Made by a program: the position numbers and the translations under genes
NCBI RefSeq assembly: GCF_905171765.1
Contig: NC_053392.1
Span: 408,250,565-408,314,564 of the forward strand
Length of the DNA stretch: 64,000 nt
Reading direction: 5' to 3'
Origin: Bufo bufo
Taxonomy: Eukaryota > Chordata > Amphibia > Anura > Bufonidae
The notes under the pieces: generated by a model
Database searches by the model: none
Told to the model about the DNA's origin: nothing
Seen by the model: the letters and a program-made list of their open reading frames with translations, nothing else
Shown: positions 54,305-64,000 of the stretch, piece by piece
How positions within the stretch are numbered: position 1 is the first letter of the stretch
Layout: every line of letters begins with the position of its first letter

Positions 54305-54873
54305 GAAGGCGCAAGGGTCCGTCATTGATGGAAGGTATGTGTCACTGAGGTTCCTGGTCTCGGTGAAGTAAGAGCCGGTATTTTCAGGTGTCAGCGGCAG
54401 CTAATGCTGATTGACACTTTGCTATTTTAGTATGGCTGTATAGCTGATCCAGGACGGCTCTTACTGGGAGTAGCCAAAGTGATTGGTGTTTGACCACTCC
54501 CCACGTTCCAGGCCGGGTTTTGACTGGCCTATAAAAAAAAACAGCCAGCAATGTCAGCTGAGAGTGGATTACGCCTCACTGACAGTAGAGCTCTGTCAGT
54601 CTCTGTGTTGGGACCTGGGAGTTTTGGCCTGGATTAAGACCTGCTACCTTGTTGGTGTGAAAGCAGGTGGATTCGGCTTTGTTCAAGGACTTCTTCTTTG
54701 CTGCATGGTGTGAATGAACACCAGAATCACAAGGTGACTGTTTTCCTTGAAGCTGACTTTTTGTTTTGTCATTTACTTAATGTGTGAATAAACACTGAAC
54801 TGTTTAATTTAAAGACTTTGTTGTTGCCTCTATACTGCCTCCACTAACCTGCCTACCAGATCAAATCCCCACA
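54300..54873 (+). repeat. Gypsy 5' LTR
   Basis: 574 bp from TGTAGGAAGG to ATCCCCACA. TATA-like ctataaaaaa at about 54530, polyadenylation signal gaataaac near 54786. Directly followed by attggtggaggatgcggg, the probable primer-binding site. Confidence 0.8.
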
Positions 54874-54932
54874 ATTGGTGGAGGATGCGGGAGTGAAGGT
54901 CGAAATATTTTAGTTTTTCCGGGCATGGTTGT

Positions 54933-55766
54933 ATGTCTTACATCAAACCAGCAAGATTACAACCCGTTTCCCTCGACAAAATGGAAGCTGTCGTGAAGGC
55001 CCTCGTGGAGGCTAGCCTGCAATAGCGGGAGGCCAATAAGCAACAGCAGGAAACAAACCAGCTGCTGTTACAAGCAGCAGGAGTATACCAGAGCATCCAC
55101 GATGCCCGGAAAGCGGTCCATGCGGAGATCCCCAAGATGACCCCACAGACGACGTCGAGACCTTTCTGGAGATCTTCGAGAAGGTGGCCGTGAGAAAGAA
55201 GCTACCCCTGGAGCTCCTTTCTTGGCGTCTGGACCCCAGCAGGTGTACTTTGACTTACCGGATGATCAAGCGGCTAATTACCCGACAGTAAAGTGTGAGA
55301 TCCTGGCGAGATTGGGGGTGAATGTATTAGTCTGGGCCCAGTGGGTGCATCAGTGGGTGTTTAACCCGGCTAAGCCCGCGAAGCCCCAGTATTATACCCT
55401 ATTACACCTTTTTCAAAAATGGCTACTGACTAACCTGACGTGCTGAGTCCCACTGCTATGTTGGACCGTCTGTTGGCTGATGTGTTCTGGAGGGCTTTGC
55501 TGTACCCCCTCCAGCACTGGATTGGTCAGGTGTCTCCTGGTAATGCCCTTGAGATGGTGTACCTGTTGGAACGCTATGAGGCTACCAGGAATTTGAAAGG
55601 GTGTTTGTTTGGGAGGGGGGCAGCCAAACCCCTGCTATGTTCATCCCAGACCCAGAGACTTGTGCCAACCAAGCCAGTCCGGGGTGCACCACCAGTAGAC
55701 CCAGCTCCGATAGTATGCTGGCGGTGTCAGGAGCCTGGCCACGTAAGGGCCGACTGTCCCCATTGA
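54933..55766 (+). pseudogene. Gypsy gag with SCAN-like region and zinc knuckle
   Basis: Starts MSYIKPARLQ; TAG at codon 31 (55023-55025) and frameshifts near 55140 and 55440. A capsid-like region at about 55150-55600 includes QWVFNPAKP and LLADVFWRALLYPLQHWIGQ..ALEMVYLLERYEA, which resembles the SCAN domain derived from Gmr1-type gag. A CCHC knuckle CWRCQEPGHVRADC is at 55719-55760. Gag would form the particle and bind RNA. Confidence 0.78.
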
Positions 55767-55775
55767 GGCGGACAC

Positions 55776-56420
55776 TTGGAGACTAACTATGGATACCGCA
55801 ACTCGTTGTATGCCAGGAAGCTGTGTGCATCAGCTATCCCAGAGACTATAGACAATAACCACCTGTGCCCGGTAGAAGTGGGAGACACTCTGGCAGTGGT
55901 TTTGATGGACGCAGAAAGTCTGGTGTCCCTGGTAAGAGCTACCCTGGTGCGGCCCGACGAGTATACTGGCTGAAAAATCGGGGTCGTGTGCATACCTGGA
56001 GATTTAAAGAACTATCCCACCGTCCCCTGGTGTCTTTATCCATGGGAGGCTTCAAATGGACCTACAAGGTGGCCATTGCCACCAGTTTAGCTTATGAACA
56101 AATAATAGGGAGAGACTTTCTGGCCCTGTGGGCGGCTGTGAGAGTTGTTGATGCTCACGAGTCAGGGGTAACTTCAGCAGAGTGGCCTAGCTCGGTCGGG
56201 AAGCCAGAACCCTGAGAACCCGAGGCCGAAGGGCCAGCGGTAGGGGTGACCTCCATTTCGGTGGAAGAGGGGGAGACAACCCCGCTGAGTGTGTTGGTAG
56301 GAGACGTTGAGGACTTGCCGCCGGGTCCTGAATTGGCAGACCACAATGTTTCCAGTGAAAATTTCGGAACCGCACAACACCGGGACCCAACCTAATCCCG
56401 GGCCTGGGAGAATGTTGTAA
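55776..56420 (+). pseudogene. Gypsy protease region
   Basis: The recognisable stretch VEVGDTLAVVLMDAESLVSLVRATLV (in two parts, about 55875-55955) matches a retroviral-type aspartic protease active site in which the usual D-T/S-G has become DAE, so the enzyme is dead. Followed by several frameshifts. The rest to 56420 is broken linker. Confidence 0.6.
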
Positions 56421-56423
56421 TAA

Positions 56424-57600
56424 TTGATGGTGAACCAAAAAAACCTGGGGCCGAGTCGATGTTATCCCCATTTTGTCGTTCACCAGGAAATGCTGTATCG
56501 GGTAAACCAACTACGGGGTGAGCATATTGAACAGCTGGTGGTGCCCAAGGTGTATCGCAAGCTCGTATTGGAGCTTGCCCACCAACATGTTTTTGGGGGT
56601 CACTTGGGGTGGCAGAAAACGCAGGACCGAATACTACAGCGGTTTTACTGGCCCAGTGTGTTCAGAGAGGTGGAAGAGTTTTGTAAGTCTTGCCCAACCT
56701 GCCAGATAAATATCCCCCCAGCCACATTTATAGAGCCCCCTGGTGCCTCTCCCGATTATCTAGGCCCCGTTCGAACAAATCGCTATGGATCTTATAGGCC
56801 CAGTACCGGAGTCAGCTAGAGGGCACCAACACATCTTGGTCGTCCTCGACTACGCCACTCGGTACCCAGAGGTAGTGCAACTGCGACATACATCAGCCAA
56901 ACTCATAGCTAAGGAGTTAATGGAGATCTTTTCCTGAGTGGGACTACCTAAAGAGGTTCTGAGTGACCAAGGGACCCCTTTTATGTCCAAGGTCATGAGG
57001 AAACTCTTCAAGTTGCTCCACATAAAACAGCTACGGGCGTCCATGTATCATCCGCAAACGGATGGCCTGGTAGAGACATTTAATCAAACATTAAAAAAAC
57101 ATGTTAAAAAGAGTGGTGACTAAGGATGGGAGGGACTGGGATCTTCTTCTGCCCTATCTCATGTTCGCAGTGCGAGAGGTGCCCCAGGCCTCTAGTGGGT
57201 TTGCCCTTCGAACTGCTATATAGCAGACACCCTCGCGGTCCGTTGGACATAGCCAAAGAAGCACACTGCACAAAAGTGTTATTGAGTACGTCCCCCAGAT
57301 GCAAGGACGGATGGAGACAGTGTTTCCTCTAGTCAGGGAGCATATGAAGGCAGCGCAGCGAGCCCAGAGTAGGGTCTATAATCGGCAGGCTCGGGTCTGG
57401 AACTTTAACCCGAGTGATCAGGTTTCGGTTCTGGTATCAACCGTAGACAGTAAGTTCCTAGCTAGGTGGCAGGGGCCCCACGAGGTAATCGAGAAAGTGG
57501 GAGAGGTAAATTACAAGGTACACCAGCTGGGTCGGCAAAAGCCGATGCAGGTGTACCATGTGAATTTACTAAAACCATGGAAACATAGGGAGTCCTCTAC
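56424..57600 (+). pseudogene. Gypsy integrase
   Basis: HHCC zinc-binding region (HQHVFGGHLG...CKSCPTCQ, about 56580-56710). Core: AMDLIGPVPES with the first D (about 56785), LSDQGTPF with the second (about 56960), HPQTDGLVETFNQ with the E (about 57050-57085). Breaks: a frameshift near 56770, TGA at 56936-56938, stop at 57121. C-terminal GPY/F-like part (FLARWQGPHEVIEKVGEVNYKV, about 57450-57510) and PMQVYHVNLLKPW. All three catalytic residues survive. Confidence 0.87.
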
Positions 57601-58960
57601 TGAAGATAGCCCGTGGCCAGGTTTTGTAGGAGAAAAGGTTCAGGCTCCTCTGTCTGATGCAAGAGAAGCAGTTGCCACAGTAAAAATTGCTGGCAGCCTC
57701 TCCTCTAAACAGGCTCAGGAAGCCAGGGAGTTGATTAGTCGGAACACGGATGTGTTCTCGGACCTCCCTGGATGCACTTCCATAATCCGGCATGACATTG
57801 TCAATGAGCCTCAGGCAAATGTCCGGTTAAAACCATACCGGGTGCCCGAAGCTCGACAAGCCATCATGGTGGAAGTGCAGCTAATGTTGCAACTAGACGT
57901 TATAGAGGAGTCCAAAAGTGAATGGGCCAGTCCGATAGTCTTAATACCCAAGCTGGACGAGACGTTACGGTTCTGTAACGATTCTCGCAAACTAAACGAA
58001 ATCTCCAAGTTCGATGCGTATCCTATGCCCTGGGTAGATGAGTTTATTGAGAGGTTAGGACAAGCCCGACATTTTTCTTTTGGACCTCACGAAGGGCTAC
58101 TGGCAGGTGCCCTTAACGGAGGCTGCCAAAGAGAAAATTGCCTTTGTCACCCCTGAGGGGCTGTATCAGTATAAAGTGTTACCCTTTGGTCTGCATTGTG
58201 CCCCCGCCACGTTCCAACGACTCATGGACATTGTACTTCGTCCACATCGTCGGTACACGTCAACTTACCTGAACATCATCGTCATTCACATTACCAACTG
58301 GGAAAGTCATCTACCCAAAGTGCAGGCTGTAGTGGACTCCCTTAGGAAGGCTGGACTGACTGCTAACCCAAAAAAATGCGCAATAGGGTTAGAGAAGACT
58401 AAGTACCTGGGGTACGTCATTGGACGTGGAGTTATCAAACCCCAAATTAATAAAAATAGAGGCGATTCGGAATTGGCCCCAACTTGTCCCCACTAGGCAA
58501 GTAAAGTAATTCCTGGGAATGGTGGGCTATTATATGAGGTTCGTTCCCCATTTTGTCACTTTAGCGGCTCTGTTGACAGGGCTCTTGAAGGGACGGAAGT
58601 CCGTGATGGTCCGCTGGAATGACCAGGTGGAACAGGCTTTTTCCGCGTTGAAGTCGGTCCTGTGCGGGTCACCGGTTTTGATGATGCCCGACTTCAAGAG
58701 GGAGTTTTTGGTACAGAACGATGCCTCTAAAGTAGGCTTCAGAGCTGTACTCTCTCAGGAAATCAATGAGGAGGAACATCCTGTTGTTTTCCTGAGCCGC
58801 AAACTCACCCCAGCCGAGACTAGTTACAGTATAGTGGTGAGAGAGAGAGAGTGTCTGGCCATCAAATGGGCACTTGAATCTCTCCGCTATTATCTGTTGG
58901 GGAGAAAGTTCCATCTGGTCGACCTATTGCCCGCGGCTATTGAGATGCCCGTACTATGGT
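57601..58960 (+). pseudogene. Gypsy reverse transcriptase and RNase H
   Basis: Directly follows the integrase. RT starts near LSSKQAQEARELI; motifs VIEESKSEWASPIVLIPK (about 57900), DLTKGYWQVPL (about 58083), VLPFGLHCAPATFQRLMD (about 58180). The catalytic YLDD is YLNI (about 58270), a loss of both Asp residues. A frameshift near 58075 separates the fingers from the palm. RNase H with FLVQNDASKVGF..LSQE (about 58705) and SRKLTPAE, then truncation after YYLLGRKF (about 58910). Confidence 0.88.
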
Positions 58961-59379
58961 AGAGGAGCGTTATCTAGTACTCCCTCCAGCAGTCTACACA
59001 GTTTAACAGACAATCATATGGGTGTGTTATACCTGGTATCACCCGATCGTCTTTGTTTTAAAATTTCCCCTGATGATTCCTATGAAACGTGCATGTAGGG
59101 AGCGGGACTAGATTAGGGCCACACAGGGCCAGGTTACAGGGAGAGGTTCTGGACGGGGTCGCCCTTTTAAGGACGAGTGCCGTGTGGTTAGGCTACTACT
59201 AGGGATGAGCGAACCCGAACTGTATAGTTCGGGTTCGTACCGAATTTTGGGGTGTTCGTGACACGGACCCGAACCCGAACATTTTTGTAAAAGTCCGGGT
59301 TCGGGTTCGGTGTTCGTCGCTTTCTTGGCGCTTTTTGAAAGGCTGCAAAGCAGCCAATCAACAAGCGTCATACTACTTG

Positions 59380-59520
59380 CCCCAAGAGGCCATCACAGCC
59401 ATGCCTACTATTGGCATGGCTGTGATTGGCCAGTGCAGCATGTGACCCAGCCTCTATTTAAGCTGGAGTCACGTAGCGCCGCACGTTACTCTGCTCTGAT
59501 CAGTGTAGGGATAGGATGCA
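59380..59520 (+). promoter_or_regulatory. Conserved hAT leader/promoter block, copy 3
   Basis: gccatgcctactattggcatggctgtg inverted pair, gattggcc, gtgacccagcctctatttaagc and tagcgccgcacgttactctgctct. Equivalent to the blocks in copies 1 and 2. Confidence 0.6.
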
Positions 59521-59916
59521 GCTGCTGCTGTTAGGGCCAGATTAGGCAGTGATTTACTCTTCAAAAACACTTATTGAAGTGATCGATGTACAGCTGTGTA
59601 TCATTCAACCTCTGCTATTTAATTGCTCACTGTTTTTAGGCTGCCCAGAGCGTTTTTCTGTCACTTTTTTCTGGGGTGATCGGTGGCCATGTTGTGTCTT
59701 GTGGTGCGCCAGCACAAGCTGCCACCAAGTCCATTTAACCATCAATAGTGTTTAGTTTTTTTTTGCTATATCCTACATCAGGGGCTTGGCTGTGCTTGCT
59801 ATTTTATTGAGGGGGTGAAATACAATTGCCAAAATAGCAGTACCCTAAATCTGGTGTTTCAGCTGTGGCTAGCCAATTGTAATACTGTCTGCTGTCTGGC
59901 AAAGGATATATTTTTA

Positions 59917-61690
59917 CAATTCCCAAATTAGCAATTCCCTAAATCAGTGGTTTCTGCTGTAGCAGGCCAAGTTTAAATCTATCCATAAAAGGGTATATTA
60001 CATTGAAGGTGCTGAAAGGGTCATTCTCAATAACTTCACACGCTACCGTGCATCTCCAAGTGTAATTCTGTCCGTAAACGTATATACCTGTCATCCAGCG
60101 CCTAAATAATAGGCCTACAATTTATATTCAGCTAAATCTGTGGTTACTGCTGTGGCTGGTCAAGTTATTTAGTGACCGTCAAAGCACAGTTTTTGTTCTG
60201 GGTTGAAATACAATTCCCAAATTAGCAATTCCCTAAATCAGTGGTTTCTGCTGTAGCAGGCCAAGTTTAAATCTATCCATAAAAGGGTATATTACATTGA
60301 CGGTGCTGATAGGGTCATTCTCAATAACTTCACACGCTAAAATGCATCTCCAAGTGTAATTCTGTCCGTAAAGGGATACCTGTCATCCATCCAGGGCCTA
60401 AATACTAGGCCTACAATTTATATTCAGCTAAATCTGTGTTTACTGCTGTGGCTGGTAAAGTTATTTAGTGTCTGTCAAAGCACAGTTTTTGTTCTGGATT
60501 TAATTTCAATTCCCAAATTAGCAATTCCATAAATCAGTGGTTTCTGCTGTAGCAGGCCAAATTTAAATCTATCCATAAAAGGGTATATTACATTGAAGGT
60601 GCTGATAGGGTCATTCTCAATAACTTCACATGCTACCATGCATCTCCAAGTGTAATTCTGTCCGTAAAGGGAGACCTGTCATCCATCCAGGACCTAAATA
60701 CTAGGCCTACAATTTATATTCAGCTAAATCTGTGGTTACTGCTGTGGCTGGTAAAGTTATTTAGTGTCCGTCAAAGCACAGTTTTTGTTCTGGGTTGAAT
60801 TTCAATTCCCAAATTAGCAATTCCATAAATCAGTGGTTTCTGCTGTAGCAGGCCAAGTTTAAATCTATCCATAAAAGGGTATATTACATTGAAGTTGCTG
60901 ATAGGGTCATTCTCAATAACTTCACATGATAAAATGCATCTCCAAGTGTAATTCTGTCCGTAAAGGGATACCTGTCATCCATCCAGGACCTAAATACTAG
61001 GCCTACAATTTATATTCAGCTAAATCTGTGTTTACTGCTGTGTCTGGTAAAGTTATTTAGTGTCCGTCAAAGCACAGTTTTTGTTCTGGGTTGAATTTCA
61101 ATTCCCAAATTAGCAATTCCATAAATCAGTGGTTTCTGCTGTAGCAGGCCAAGTTTAAATCTATCCATAAAAGGGTATATTACATTGAAGGTGCTGATAG
61201 TGTCATTCTCAATAACTTCACACGCTACCATGCATCTCCAAGTGTAATTCTGTCTGTAAAGGGATACCTGTCATCCATCCAGGGCCTAAATACTAGGCCT
61301 ACAATTTATATTCAGCTAAACCTGTGTTTACTGCTGTGGCTGGTAAAGATATTTAGTGTCCGTCAAAGCACAGTTTTTGTTCTGGGTTGAAATACAATTC
61401 CCAAATTAGCAATTCCCTAAATCAGTGGTTTTTGCTGTAGCAGGCCAAGTTTAAATCTATCCATAAAAGGGTATAATACATTGAAGTTGCTGATAGGGTC
61501 ATTCTCAATAACTTCACACGCTACCGTGCATCTCCAAGTTTAATTCTGTCCGTTAACGTATACCTGTCATCCAGCGCCTAAATAATAGGCCTACAATTTA
61601 TATTCAGCTAAATCTGTGGTTACTGCTGTGCCTGTATTATTGTAATACGGTACCTAAATAGATAGCCAGATAGTGTTAGGTGCCTGCAAA
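59917..61690. repeat. ~296 bp minisatellite in hAT-3 leader
   Basis: Six units starting caattcccaaattagcaattcc at 59917, 60211, 60507, 60803, 61099 and 61395 (spacing 294-296). hAT-2 has a little over one unit of the same sequence (49150-49400 and 50215-50385, reversed), interrupted by the foldback. Confidence 0.95.
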
Positions 61691-61759
61691 AAAAGGCCTG
61701 AATTTGAATTCAATACATTGGGCCAAATATTTTTTTTCTTATTGTGGTGAACGGTAATA

Positions 61760-64000
61760 ATGAGGGAAACATCTAGTAAGGGACGCGGACATGGTCGTGG
61801 TGGTGTTAGTGGACCCTCTTGTGCTGGGATTGGACGTGGCCTTACTGCCACAGCCACACGTCCTAGTGTACCAAATACCTCAGGTCCCAGTAGACGCCAG
61901 AATTTACAGCGATATTTGGTGGGGTCCAATGCCGTTCTAAGGATGGTAAGGCCTGAGCAAGTACAGGCATTAGTCAATTGGGTGGCCGACAGTGGATCCA
62001 GCACATTCACATTATCTCCCACCCAGTCTTCTGCAGAAAGCGCACAGATGGCGCCAGAAAACCAAGCCTATCAGTCTGTCACATCACCCCAATGCATATC
62101 AGGGAAACTGTCTGAGCCTCAACTTATGCAGCAGTCTCTTATGCTGTTTGAAGACTCAAGGGAATCCATCTAGCCCTTCTCCAGCGGCGGAAGACATAGA
62201 ATGCACTGATGCACAACCACTTATGTTTTCTGATGATGAGGACATGGCAATACCACCTTCAGAGGAAGACTGGGTGGAAGACGATGCAGGGGACGATGAG
62301 GTCCTAGACCCCACATGGAATGAAGGTCGTGCCACAGACTTTCAGAGTTCGGAGGAAGAGGCAGTGGTGAGACCAAGCCAACAGCGTAGCAAAAGAGGGA
62401 GCAGTGGGCAAAAGCAGAACACCCGCCGCCAAGAGAGTCCGCCTGCTACTGGCCACCGCCATCTGGGACCGAGCACCCCAAAGGCAGCTTCAAGGAGTTC
62501 CCTGGCGTGGCAGTTCTTCAAACAATGTGCTGACAACAAGACCCGAGTGGTTTGCACGCTGTGCCATCAGAGCCTGAAGCAAGGCATTAACGTTCTGAAC
62601 CTTAGCACAACCTGCATGACCAGGCACCTGCATGCAAAGCATGAACTGCAGTGGAGTAAACACCTTAAAAACAAGGAACTCACTCAGGCTCCCCCTGCTA
62701 CCTCTTCTGCTGCTGCCTCAGCCTCTTCCTCCGCCTCTGGAGGAACGTTGGCACCTGCCGCCCAGCAAACAGAGGATGTACCACCAACACCACCACCTCC
62801 GTCACCAAGTATCTCCACCATGTCACACGGCAGCGTTCAGCTCTCCATCTCACAAACATTTGAGAGAAAGCGTAAACTCCCACCTAGCCACCCTCGATCC
62901 CTGGCCCTGAATGCCAGCATTTCTAAACTACTGGCCTATGAAATGCTGTCATTCAGGCTGTTGGACACAGACAGCTTCAAACAGCTCATGTCACTTGCTG
63001 TCCCACAGTATGTTGTTCCCAGCCACCACTACTTCTCCAAGAGAGCCGTGCCTTCCCTGCACAACCAAGTATCCGATAAAATCAAGTGTGCACTGCGCAA
63101 CGCCATCTGTGGCAAGGTCCACCTAACCACAGATACGTGGACCAGTAAGCACGGCCAGGGACGCTATATCTCCCTAACTGCACACTGGGTAAATGTAGTG
63201 GCGGCTGGGCCCCAGGCGGAGAGCTCTTTGGCGCACGTCCTTCCGCCGCCAAGGATCGCATTGCAACATTCTTTGGCTCCTGTAGCCTCCTCCTCCTACT
63301 CGGCTTCCTCCTCCTCTTCTTCCACCTGCTGTCACGGCTGTGTGTGAGCAACAAGAGCATGCACAGAAAATAGAGCTACTGACCGGACCCAAACTAGGGA
63401 GGATAAAGGGTGACCCCTGTCCGACCCTCAAAAGCTCTCCCTATGCTGCTAAGCCCATGCCCGGATCCAAATGGTGGAAGGAGGCATGCCCGCGTACCTA
63501 AGACTGATGGCCACTGTAACCCCTACAATAGTGGAAGGGGCACGGCCACCGGTGCCCTGCTCAGTATATGGAGGGAACCGTGGTCGCCTCGGATCCAGTC
63601 AGAAAACACACAGATACACAGCAATGTCTGCACACTTAGCTGAAGGGCTGCAGCCGCAGTGAAGATGGATCCAAAGACAGGCTGGCAATATCCGGAGTAC
63701 TTGCTGCAGCAGAACACAGGTCCAGTGAAAGGATAGCATACAAGGGAACATACTCAAGCAAGAGCTACAACCCAAATGAGAAATATAATCCACACCTACA
63801 ATAGGAGGAGGGGGAATATAAAGGCAGGGAAATCAAACGGAGGAGAAACAGCTGGGAGGAAGGAAACAGAAAACTCCTCCCAGCTCTAGTAGTGACATCA
63901 TCACAGGGGTGGAGAAACAGAGCTGTGAGAACGTCCCAAAGCTCTGGTAGTGACACCTGCTCATCCAGTCACCCACACACCTTCACCACCAACTTCAGCA
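61760..64000 (+). pseudogene. hAT transposase (BED finger), copy 3, partial
   Basis: ATG at 61760 (MRETSSKGRGHGRGG). A small deletion near 62155-62162 shifts the frame; the second frame is then open to the solo LTR at 63330. BED finger CTLCHQS...MTRHLHAKH at about 62560-62645. TTDTWTSKHGQG at about 63127, with the first catalytic D. After the LTR, the coding sequence resumes at 63961 (tcatccagtcacccacac) and continues out of the window. Apart from the deletion and the LTR this is the best-preserved N-terminal half of the three copies. Confidence 0.92.
63330..63955. mobile_element. Solo LTR 2 (626 bp)
   Basis: TGTCACGGCTG ... GTAGTGACA inside an exact 5 bp duplication cctgc (63325-63329 and 63956-63960). 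The unoccupied sequence is seen in hAT-2 (about 47475). No internal region; solo LTR by recombination. Same end signature as solo LTR 1 (24335-24860), but the internal sequence differs. Confidence 0.9.

Larger units (their letters stand above)
54300..58960 (+). mobile_element. Degenerate Gmr1-like Gypsy retrotransposon
   Basis: 5' LTR, then gag, protease, integrase, reverse transcriptase and RNase H remnants in that order. Integrase before RT is the unusual order of Gmr1-type Gypsy elements. No 3' LTR is seen; homology fades after RNase H (about 58960), and 239 bp of unassigned DNA follow before hAT-3 at 59200. Many stops and frameshifts. Confidence 0.88.
59200..64000 (+). mobile_element. hAT element 3, runs past window end
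   Basis: Starts tagggatgagcgaacccg at 59200, the same end as copy 2's right end (complement of ...gctcatcccta). The eight bases before it are gctactac; the right end lies beyond 64000, so the target duplication cannot be confirmed. Interrupts the region after the Gypsy element. Contains promoter block, ~296 bp minisatellite, transposase and a solo LTR. Confidence 0.9.

Noticed and set aside
54483..54713. 76-codon frame inside the Gypsy LTR
   Set aside because: Overlaps the TATA-like and transcribed parts of the LTR; no similarity to gag and not in frame with it.

Overview
This window is almost wholly transposable-element DNA from a large vertebrate genome. The mix points to an amphibian, most likely an anuran: many Tc1-like elements with ~200 bp inverted repeats, long hAT elements with a BED-finger transposase, a Penelope-like element with a GIY-YIG domain, a Tx1/L1-type LINE tail, a Gmr1-like Gypsy element and foldback MITEs. 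The organism is inferred from this mix; no host gene, tRNA gene, CRISPR array or prokaryotic feature was seen. Almost all coding capacity belongs to mobile elements and most of it is broken. The exceptions are two intact Tc1-like transposases (41465-42487 and 43110-44129) and the two open frames of the Penelope-like element (29541-33373).

Layout. 1-4666 is a second copy of 31757-36418 ending at a 13-N gap, probably an assembly duplicate. 4680-11400 is a low-complexity 'tataatgccccc' repeat split by four Tc1-like elements, two of them fused. 11332-18238 holds a TTAA-flanked MITE, a Tc1-like element carrying a nested hAT MITE, and a 1.76 kb TTAA-flanked element with a chain of perfect hairpins. 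18239-40333 is a nest: a Tc1-like element was hit by a hAT element (8 bp target duplication ctgacgag), now grown to 20.5 kb because it took in a foldback element (itself hit by a solo LTR), a MITE, a Penelope-like element (itself hit by another Tc1-like element), a Penelope-type pLTR and a 5'-truncated L1. 41077-44349 carries two complete Tc1-like elements side by side. 44620-51236 is a complete-length hAT element on the minus strand with a TTAA-flanked foldback in its leader. 52764-54268 is another Tc1-like element. 54300-about 58960 is a degenerate Gypsy element whose integrase lies before the reverse transcriptase, with a SCAN-like gag. It is cut by a third hAT copy (59200 to the window end), which itself carries a solo LTR.

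The observations most worth a second look are: (1) the Penelope-like element has two frames joined by a correctly phased U UUU UUA heptamer, so it may use -1 frameshifting; (2) the tail of the 20.5 kb hAT nest contains, twice in tandem, a segment recognisable as antisense 18S rRNA; (3) the Penelope element has a full pseudo-LTR architecture with an inverted partial copy, a 14 bp target duplication and hammerhead-like cores; (4) three related hAT copies keep the same ends, promoter block and protein but carry different leader minisatellites; (5) the Gypsy element has Gmr1-type gene order. Several insertions can be proved from the window alone because an unoccupied homologous site is also present.
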